A DNA stretch of 11,653 nucleotides from Deltaproteobacteria bacterium RIFOXYA12_FULL_61_11 (GTDB taxonomy: Bacteria > Bdellovibrionota_F > JAHFAK01 > YA12-FULL-61-11): the NCBI GenBank assembly GCA_001799195.1, contig MGSU01000111.1, forward strand, positions 1 to 11,653. Reading direction: 5' to 3'. Positions 7,701 through 11,653 of this stretch are shown here, in pieces; position 1 is the stretch's first letter; every line of letters starts with the position of its first letter. A program made the translations under genes and the position numbers. The notes below the pieces were generated by a model. The model worked only from the letters and a program-made list of their open reading frames with translations, made no database searches and was not told the DNA's origin.

Positions 7701-8536
7701 AACGCGCCGTCGACCACCTCAGCAGTGCCCTGGACGAAGCAACACGACTCGACCAATTCGAGGAGATCCTGCTCATCCAACGGGAATTGATCCGCAACCT
7801 CCAACGCAATGGGCAATGGGAAGAAGCGTTGGTCCAACTCGAGGCAGCAGAAACTCTGGCCAAGACGGTGCGTAATCCCCGCGTCAATGCACTGCTCTAC
7901 CTCACCGCCGGCACCCACGCCCTGTACCAGGGCGACTATCCGCTGAGCAAACGCCTCTACGAGGCCTTCCTCGACAATGCCACGGAGGCACGCATTGAAT
8001 TGTTCCAAATGCAGGCGATCAGCAACCTCGGGGTGATCGCTCATTACACCTCCCATTTCGACGAAGCCTTCAACCATTACGAGCGCGCTTACAAGATCGC
8101 GTGCAAACTCGAATCCCAGATCGAGATGGCGCGCAACCTGCACAACCTCGGCGAGGTCTGCTACGACAGCGGCGATGCACTCAAGGCGCTGGAATTCTTC
8201 AGCAAAGGTCTTGAGTTGGCAGACAAGGCCGGTTTCATCATGGGCTACATGGCCAATGCCATCTATGTGGGCTACCTCAAACTGGTGAACAACCAATCGG
8301 ATGGAGAGCGCATCCTCCAAGAGGGGATCCGGATCGCCCGAGAATACAAGTACGAGCAGTTCATTCCTCTGGGCATCTTCCGCCTCGCCCAGGCCTACAT
8401 CGTCATGGGCAGGACCGACGACGGCTTGGCCAAACTGCGTGAAGCCTATGATACCGCAAGAGAAATCAAGTACATCAAGCTCTGCGAAGACATCAACAAA
8501 TACATGGACGAGAAGGGCTGGGTCCAATTCTCGTGA
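4730..8536 (+). CDS. ADCY10-like class III adenylyl cyclase with tandem cyclase domains, P-loop ATPase and TPRs
   Basis: The protein is 1268 residues with no membrane segment, so probably cytosolic. Cyclase domain C1 (about 40-215) has both metal-binding aspartates, D49 in F-I-D-I-A-G-F-T and D99 in F-G-G-D-A-M, but lacks transition-state Asn/Arg (D179 and E183 there). C2 (about 275-440) lacks the first metal Asp (K281) but has T390, N397 and R401 in Y-T-I-I-G-D-K-I-N-L-A-A-R. One composite C1-C2 site is therefore predicted, as in mammalian soluble adenylyl cyclase; C2 even shares its D-K-G stretch (322-324). A Lys-rich linker (447-457) leads to a STAND/AAA-like ATPase with Walker A G-P-S-G-I-G-K-T (495-502) and Walker B L-F-L-I-D-D-L-Q-W-I-D. 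TPR-like helical repeats fill about 870-1255. Expected product is cAMP, but the C1 lysine and C2 adenine-contacting lysine of sAC appear to be S95 and A317 here. Its stop overlaps the next gene's start. Confidence 0.9.
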   Translation: MSSELGSLEYLKLLRSYVPGNLIAGLLEPDPHHESPFQQNLQAASMFIDIAGFTPLSEKFQKLGKKGADHLTRTINTFFRGMIDIIHEYGGIICSFGGDAMNVIFHYPEESECARAVWTSLRCATDLQTFVQGSKAIETPDGPEKIDIKIGLAHGPIFFTCSGNKDLSMRYLFSGPGIDACAEAEKHSARSKIVMNLSTFYFVQGKVSGEVVADHYLMVDPSTLASDPVTLGVPIPEVDHFDIGLVDVLKPFIHKSINDKLLVGAEGLIGEIRPVTTVFIKFTTLDFLRDLNARRKLNSFIEQIVRMVPFYNGYFSAIGAGDKGMTLLIFFGAPISFEKEEESAVQFSLDLLSLAKMKKRDFWLPQLQIGITSGPVFTGNVGSKRRREYTIIGDKINLAARLMVKANEGEVLIDSETAAKVRNRFDLDEISGVKVKGKQETLTIFRVKKVKKGKKAKRPVVPDEMFIGREEVMASLSQISADVSADHGRFVLLSGPSGIGKTLIGYRFANFWTTKNGKVFEATCNTVNRSKPLSLWMELLSDFFGINPENSDEANYLEVLIKMNTYYPEYSSWAPYIGTLLNIVGEEVKVEADIQKQKGFFEVFLKMLKTYSREHDILFLIDDLQWIDESSEEYLGFITKHLGDSHLCILGMARDDWNRTPDLYGEAEVLAIPPLTDPQTKQLAKAQCKNALIPEQLGKYIVAKSEGHPFYIVELLNLLVSKHAIEIDDVANEVRIVVDDIETIEMPNTVQDLIRTRFDTLDEGSKLILKAGAVKGTDVPLEIVRHLIPDSLTNQLHTILPALQEQNFIQLPPDVEDQFLFRPLLLRDIIYDSMLKGQLVELHQKIAAYLENKEGRSTIAKIQDIAYHYYQAEQWVKVLEYCHPILEQLIDAKKYEEAFEYFEWYRRSTQELARTQTEEEHKVRSRTLSRFLVSILDIAINIDQFKMRHFERLNTLLDLLGKLAETLHIRVNYVLMLKLRGILYSLKGDVQRAVDHLSSALDEATRLDQFEEILLIQRELIRNLQRNGQWEEALVQLEAAETLAKTVRNPRVNALLYLTAGTHALYQGDYPLSKRLYEAFLDNATEARIELFQMQAISNLGVIAHYTSHFDEAFNHYERAYKIACKLESQIEMARNLHNLGEVCYDSGDALKALEFFSKGLELADKAGFIMGYMANAIYVGYLKLVNNQSDGERILQEGIRIAREYKYEQFIPLGIFRLAQAYIVMGRTDDGLAKLREAYDTAREIKYIKLCEDINKYMDEKGWVQFS

Positions 8537-9417
8537 ACTCTCTGCCTACAGCTCTTCCCAACCACCCCCACGATCGCCCTCCTTCCTCGAGGAACGAGAA
8601 GAAAACCCGTCGGAGAGTACGAGCAGCAATCCCTGCCAAGGACAAGAACCATCTCCTCTTGACCGTGATCCTCCCAGCCCGTAATGAAGAGCGTAATCTC
8701 GGTCATGTACTGGCAGGACTTTCCCGCACCTTCATCGCCGAAGGCATTCCCCACCAGCTCGTCGTCGTCGACGACTGCAGTACCGACCGCACCGCCGAAG
8801 TCGCTCTGAAGCATAGCGGCAGCGAACTCGAGCTCGTCAGGCGCACACCACCGCACGGTTTCGGTCGAGCCATTCGCGATGGACTCGCCTGCGCTCGGGG
8901 AAGGTTCATCGTGATTTTCATGGCCGATCGCTCGGACGACCCTCGCGATGCTGTCCGCTATTACCGGGCTCTCGAGGAAGGGTATGACTGCGTCTACGGT
9001 TCACGCTTCCGCCCTGGCTCCCACCTCGAGAAGTACCCCGTGGTCAAATTATGCGTCAATCGCATCGTCAATCGCCTCATCAGTGCCTGCTTCGACTTGC
9101 CTTTCAATGACCTGACCAACGCCTTCAAAGCCTACAGACGACAGGTCGTCGAGGTCTGCGCTCCCTACCACGCGAGGCACTTCGACCTGACCCTCGAAAT
9201 GTCCCTGAGAGCTCTCGTGAAGGGCTTCCGAGCCAAGGAACTCCCCATTTCCTGGCAAGGTCGGACCTGGGGGAGTTCCCAACTCGGTCTCACTCACATG
9301 GGACAGCACTATGTGTCCACGATAGTGAGACTCTATCTCGAATACCGAGGTCTCACTCTCCTGCATCCCGATCGCTCGGCGAATCAAAAGGGAGCAGACC
9401 GAAGTCCGCTCCCTTGA
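8533..9417 (+). CDS. Family 2 glycosyltransferase, dolichyl/polyprenyl-phosphate sugar synthase-like
   Basis: This 294-residue GT-A enzyme resembles the DPM1/polyprenyl-phosphate glycosyltransferase branch, which moves a sugar from a nucleotide donor to a lipid phosphate. Visible motifs: V-I-L-P-A-R-N-E-E (45-53), V-V-V-D-D-C-S-T-D-R-T (77-87), G-F-G-R-A-I-R-D-G (109-117), F-M-A-D-R-S-D-D-P (129-137) at the metal-binding site where DPM1 has M-D-A-D, Y-G-S-R-F (155-159) and N-D-L-T-N-A-F-K-A-Y-R-R (192-203). It has no C-terminal membrane helices, unlike GtrB/ArnC types. The GTG start shares four bases (GTGA) with the cyclase stop; no ATG occurs before the first catalytic motif. The first 40 residues are a basic, Pro/Ser-rich, probably disordered extension, so the true start is less certain. 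Sugar and acceptor cannot be read from sequence. Confidence 0.85.
   Translation: MNSLPTALPNHPHDRPPSSRNEKKTRRRVRAAIPAKDKNHLLLTVILPARNEERNLGHVLAGLSRTFIAEGIPHQLVVVDDCSTDRTAEVALKHSGSELELVRRTPPHGFGRAIRDGLACARGRFIVIFMADRSDDPRDAVRYYRALEEGYDCVYGSRFRPGSHLEKYPVVKLCVNRIVNRLISACFDLPFNDLTNAFKAYRRQVVEVCAPYHARHFDLTLEMSLRALVKGFRAKELPISWQGRTWGSSQLGLTHMGQHYVSTIVRLYLEYRGLTLLHPDRSANQKGADRSPLP
9388..9415. terminator. Strong hairpin at the glycosyltransferase stop codon
   Basis: A 12-pair stem with one A/C mismatch (left arm 9388-9399, right arm 9404-9415) closes on a four-base loop. Read on the plus strand the loop is CGAA and the stem includes the first base of the TGA stop; the 3' side has only CCCTT-GACC. Read on the minus strand it is a C(UUCG)G tetraloop stem followed by TTTTGATT, which looks more like an intrinsic terminator. 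It may end glycosyltransferase transcripts, act in both directions, or block antisense transcription. The structure is certain from sequence; the direction is not. Confidence 0.55.
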
Positions 9418-9497
9418 CCGTAGGAACAACGTATGGAGTTCGACACCTGATCATTCCAAGGTTCGTGCCAAATCTCGGAAAATACCTCCTGCAATTG

Positions 9498-9527
9498 TTG
9501 TTTTTAACATTTTGTTATATTTATTAT
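9498..9527 (+). promoter_or_regulatory. Possible promoter of the PPIase operon in AT-rich DNA
   Basis: TTGTTT and TATTAT are spaced by 18 bp, the latter matching five of six -10 bases. The surrounding A/T tracts could act as an UP element. AT-rich sequence gives many chance matches, and several alternative -10 boxes overlap here. A start near 9534 would give a leader of about 220 nt. Confidence 0.3.
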
Positions 9528-9741
9528 TAATAATTATCTTTCACGTATTCTACAGGTACATCCGCTTCTTTCTACACTTGCGTCCATATTTCTGAACAAA
9601 TATCTGGACAAAGAGACAAGCATGGCCCGTCCAACCTACGAAGGCCTCGCGAAAAAGAGGGGGAGGAAGTGCATCAATGGGCTTGCATTCATGCAGGAAG
9701 TATGATTTCAGGGTTGCGGGTGTCTGTACTTTATTGTTCCT

Positions 9742-9747
9742 AGGAGG
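9742..9747 (+). promoter_or_regulatory. Shine-Dalgarno deciding the start of the first PPIase
   Basis: A perfect AGGAGG lies seven bases before the ATG at 9755. It rules out the longer in-frame ATG at 9677, which has no such site and would put 26 residues in front of a complete lipoprotein signal peptide. Confidence 0.9.
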
Positions 9748-9754
9748 AACTCCC

Positions 9755-10822
9755 ATGTATCGATTGGTTCCGTGTATGGCTTTGTGCGCATTGTTCCTGA
9801 TCACCTCGTGTACAAAAACAACGAAACCTGCCGACAACCAGAACGGCTCGACCGAGACTGAGCGCAAGGACGACCAGATTCTTGCTGAGGTCAACGGGTT
9901 GCCGATCTACCTATCCGATTATCGCAAGAAGTTCTCCCGCTCTGCTCGCTACAACCCTGAGAAATACAAGGAAGCCGAGGCACGCCGTGAGTTGCTCGAC
10001 GACCTCGTCGAATTCGAACTACTGTACAAGGAAGCCCGGGCCAAGAAGATAGAGGAAACCGAGCAGATCAAACGCATGATGGTCAGGGCTCTGCTCCGCC
10101 AGGAAGTCAACGTCACGCCCAAGGTGACTAATGAAGAACTGAAAGCCTATTACGATGCCCATCCCGAAGAATTCCAAGAGATCCGCGCCAGCCACATCCT
10201 GCTCAAGAATAGGCCTCAGAAAGATGACGCCGCCACAGGCAAACCCGAGGAATACCAGCAGGCTCAGCGCGCAAAAGCCGAGAAGATCCTCGCCGAACTG
10301 AAAGCTGGCAAAGACTTCGCCCAGTTGGCCCAAGAGCACTCCGAGGACACGACGGCCAAGAACGGTGGGGACCTCAGTTTCTTCACCGCCAAGAAAATGG
10401 TCGAGCCCTTCGCCGAGGCTGCCTTTGCGCTCAAAGAAATCGGCGACCTCTCGGACCTCGTCGAGACCCGTTTCGGTTTCCACATCATCAAATTAACCGA
10501 CCGGCGCATCCAGGAATTCGACAAGGTCAAGGGAGTGATCAAGAACAACCTGATGAAGACCAAACGCAATGAGGCCCATGACGCCTACCTCACAAAACTC
10601 AAGGCCCAGGCCTCCATCACAGTCAATGAGCAGCGGTACGAGGAATTGGTCAAGAACCTCGGCTCCGGCGGTCCCGAGGCCGGTAAACAACTCCAACCAA
10701 TGGGCCAAGGTCACCCCATGGAAGAGGGGGTGCATGATCAGAGCATGCAACCCGAAGGCGATGACCTTCCCACCGGAAAACGCGAACCGATCGAGGGAAC
10801 TCCCGCGAACCAGGGGGAATGA
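9755..10822 (+). CDS. Parvulin-type (PpiC/SurA/PrsA-like) peptidyl-prolyl isomerase lipoprotein
   Basis: The protein has 355 residues. Residues 1-18 form a lipoprotein signal peptide with lipobox I-T-S-C and lipidated C19, so it should be anchored in the envelope facing the periplasm. A SurA_N-like chaperone segment starts at A-E-V-N-G-L-P-I (44-51). The rotamase domain (about 142-248) shows A-S-H-I-L-L (145-150), K-D-F-A-x-L-A (186-192), N-G-G-D-L (203-207), M-V-E-P-F (215-219) and G-F-H-I-I-K-L (241-247), with the two conserved histidines H147 and H243. Such proteins catalyse cis-trans prolyl isomerisation and help fold secreted or outer-membrane proteins. After residue 300 comes a hydrophilic, Gly/Gln/Pro/Met-rich tail of about 55 residues, probably disordered and not part of the family fold. 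The next PPIase gene starts five bases after the stop. Confidence 0.92.
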   Translation: MYRLVPCMALCALFLITSCTKTTKPADNQNGSTETERKDDQILAEVNGLPIYLSDYRKKFSRSARYNPEKYKEAEARRELLDDLVEFELLYKEARAKKIEETEQIKRMMVRALLRQEVNVTPKVTNEELKAYYDAHPEEFQEIRASHILLKNRPQKDDAATGKPEEYQQAQRAKAEKILAELKAGKDFAQLAQEHSEDTTAKNGGDLSFFTAKKMVEPFAEAAFALKEIGDLSDLVETRFGFHIIKLTDRRIQEFDKVKGVIKNNLMKTKRNEAHDAYLTKLKAQASITVNEQRYEELVKNLGSGGPEAGKQLQPMGQGHPMEEGVHDQSMQPEGDDLPTGKREPIEGTPANQGE

Positions 10823-10826
10823 ACCC

Positions 10827-11615
10827 ATGCTCAGTCGCACCGGGAGCATCCTCGTCCCCTTTTTCGTGACGTGGCTCCTGGGTTGCTCTCTCCTCGAACC
10901 GGAACCCCTGCTCTTGATCGACGGCCGTGGCTACGACCCCCGCCCACCGGAGGCCCTCGCCGGAACCACCCCCGAAGTCATGGACGCTTGGCTCGGGCAG
11001 AGCATCGACTTCCATCTTCTTTACCACCAAGCTCAACGCGTGCTTCCCGACCTGTACCGCCGTTACCTGGTGCAAGCCCTGCTGGAGGCAGAAACCGCGT
11101 CCGTGCGCCTGACCAATCAAGAGGTGATGAACTATCTCCATCCTCGATATGGCCGCAAGGTGGCGGAACTCGATCTACGCCGAGCCGCACATATTTTGCT
11201 CCCCGGGGATGCCTCTAGCGATGCCGGTGGACAGGAACAAGTCCACCGCGAAGCAGAAGCCCTGCATGCTCGGATCCTCGCCGGAGAAGATTTCGCCACC
11301 TTGGCCAGGACCTTCTCCCGTGATACAACCTACGACCGGGGCGGCGATCTCGGCTACCTACGACGCGATGCCGTGGTCAAACCTTTCGGGGATCTCCTCT
11401 TCTCGTTCAGCGAACTCGGTCAGTCCGGCGTAGTACGAACCGAGTATGGTTGGCACGTGGTGCGCTGTACCGGCACGAACGAGACCTTCCGCGCCGAACT
11501 GTTCGACCAGTTGCTCAAGGAAAAAAAACGGCGGCTGGTCGCTCACCTGCTCGAACGACTGCGCGAGGAGAGTACCATAGTCATGGCAAAGGACTTTGAA
11601 CGTGTCGGATTGTGA
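10827..11615 (+). CDS. Second parvulin-type PPIase lipoprotein
   Basis: This 262-residue protein has a lipoprotein signal peptide ending in L-L-G-C (C20). The parvulin domain (about 118-215) carries A-A-H-I-L-L (120-125), E-D-F-A-T-L-A (154-160), G-G-D-L-G-Y (172-177) and Y-G-W-H-V-V (207-212), with H122 and H210 at the conserved histidine positions. The N-terminal half (about 28-110) keeps a trimmed version of the helical chaperone region, with I-D-G-R-G-Y where relatives have V-N-G-x-x-I, so it is shorter than the upstream paralogue. The ATG at 10827 has AGGGGG (10812-10817) nine bases upstream; the longer reading frame to the left overlaps the first PPIase and is not used. It is five bases downstream of that gene and overlaps the next one, so all three are probably one operon. 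The pair differ enough to suggest old divergence rather than recent duplication. Confidence 0.9.
   Translation: MLSRTGSILVPFFVTWLLGCSLLEPEPLLLIDGRGYDPRPPEALAGTTPEVMDAWLGQSIDFHLLYHQAQRVLPDLYRRYLVQALLEAETASVRLTNQEVMNYLHPRYGRKVAELDLRRAAHILLPGDASSDAGGQEQVHREAEALHARILAGEDFATLARTFSRDTTYDRGGDLGYLRRDAVVKPFGDLLFSFSELGQSGVVRTEYGWHVVRCTGTNETFRAELFDQLLKEKKRRLVAHLLERLREESTIVMAKDFERVGL
11588..11593 (+). promoter_or_regulatory. Shine-Dalgarno for the partial downstream gene
   Basis: AAAGGA ends eight bases before the GTG at 11602, inside the end of the second PPIase gene. It favours this start over the GTG at 11612, which overlaps the stop codon but is too far from any purine-rich site. Confidence 0.45.
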
Positions 11616-11653
11616 AACCGGTTTTTGCCGTATCGCGTTGCTCCTCCTCGCGC
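11602..11653 (+). CDS. Start of a third envelope protein gene, cut by the window edge (possibly SurA-like)
   Basis: A GTG at 11602 opens a frame reading M-S-D-C-E-T-G-F-C-R-I-A-L-L-L-L-A up to the window end. An Arg followed by a leucine-rich stretch looks like the beginning of a signal peptide. The start lies within the last codons of the second PPIase (14-base overlap) and has a good Shine-Dalgarno. Runs of two PpiC lipoproteins followed by a SurA-type chaperone are a familiar arrangement in several Gram-negative groups, so SurA is a reasonable guess from context only. The alternative GTG at 11612 gives a frame without a signal-like sequence. Confidence 0.45.
   Translation, partial: MSDCETGFCRIALLLLA

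Larger units (their letters stand above)
9418..9754. other. 337 bp intergenic spacer with AT-rich island
   Basis: No convincing protein gene is seen here. About 9498-9545 is extremely AT-rich against the surrounding GC-rich sequence and contains the perfect 12-bp palindrome ATTATTAATAAT (9523-9534). A weak promoter-like pair is TTGTTT (9498-9503) with TATTAT (9522-9527) at 18 bp. A 27-codon ATG reading frame at 9622-9705, rich in Lys/Arg, lacks a good Shine-Dalgarno. TGCAT-TC-ATGCA (9683-9694) is a small inverted repeat. The spacer separates the cyclase/glycosyltransferase operon from the PPIase genes and most likely carries the latter's promoter and a long leader. Confidence 0.5.

Noticed and set aside
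7160-8527. 455-codon open frame on the minus strand, opposite the cyclase TPR region
   Set aside because: It lies entirely antisense to a well-supported protein. Its acidic, Leu/Val-rich composition is what the complement of CTC/GAG-rich codons gives, and no family motif is seen.
9677-9754. In-frame N-terminal extension of the first PPIase from the ATG at 9677
   Set aside because: No Shine-Dalgarno, and it would bury a complete lipoprotein signal peptide; AGGAGG points to 9755.
9550-9894. 114-codon minus-strand frame in the spacer and PPIase start
   Set aside because: It runs antisense to the lipoprotein signal peptide region and shows no recognisable domain. The plus-strand gene has a perfect Shine-Dalgarno.
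11521-11528. A8 run near the end of the second PPIase as a programmed frameshift into the next gene
   Set aside because: The frame of the next gene meets a TAG at 11578-11580 before its start, so slippage would not make a fusion.

Overview
This is an 11.65 kb stretch of moderately GC-rich (high 50s percent by eye), densely coded bacterial chromosome. The gene content suggests a Gram-negative (diderm) bacterium: two lipoprotein peptidyl-prolyl isomerases of the periplasmic parvulin type, a PilZ domain, and an ADCY10-like adenylyl cyclase. The elongation factor is of the EF-G2 (mtEFG2/spdEFG2-like) type, which is known from spirochaetes, planctomycetes and some deltaproteobacteria. That hints at such a lineage, but I cannot name the organism. 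I see no transposase, integrase, tRNA, rRNA, CRISPR array or phage gene.

Left half (1-4497), all on the minus strand. In transcription order it runs ruvA, ruvB, an EF-G2-type translational GTPase, then a PilZ-domain protein. The gaps are 6, 31-79 and 17 bp, so this looks like one operon joining Holliday-junction branch migration, probable ribosome recycling and c-di-GMP sensing. After a 119 bp gap comes the first 13 codons of an HU/IHF-type nucleoid protein, cut by the window edge and probably with its own promoter.

Divergent spacer (4498-4729). It holds a good sigma70-like promoter for the rightward genes and a GC-rich leader. No clear promoter was found for ruvA.

Right half (4730-11653), all on the plus strand. 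A 1268-residue protein carries two class III cyclase domains, a P-loop ATPase and C-terminal TPRs, the same order as mammalian soluble adenylyl cyclase (ADCY10). Its stop overlaps the GTG start of a family 2 glycosyltransferase (GTGA overlap), so the two are probably translationally coupled. The glycosyltransferase ends in a strong hairpin. A 337 bp spacer with an AT-rich island follows, then two consecutive parvulin-type PPIase lipoproteins and the first codons of a third gene with a signal-peptide-like start, probably another envelope chaperone such as SurA.

Most noteworthy points: (1) the ADCY10-like cyclase keeps one composite catalytic site but appears to lack the lysines that mammalian sAC uses for adenine and bicarbonate recognition; (2) the EF-G2-type GTPase has DTPAH in place of the near-invariant DTPGH (G3) motif and lacks the usual glycine-rich domain IV tip; (3) ruvB contains a ten-G homopolymer; (4) c-di-GMP (PilZ) and cAMP (cyclase) modules lie back to back on divergent operons.
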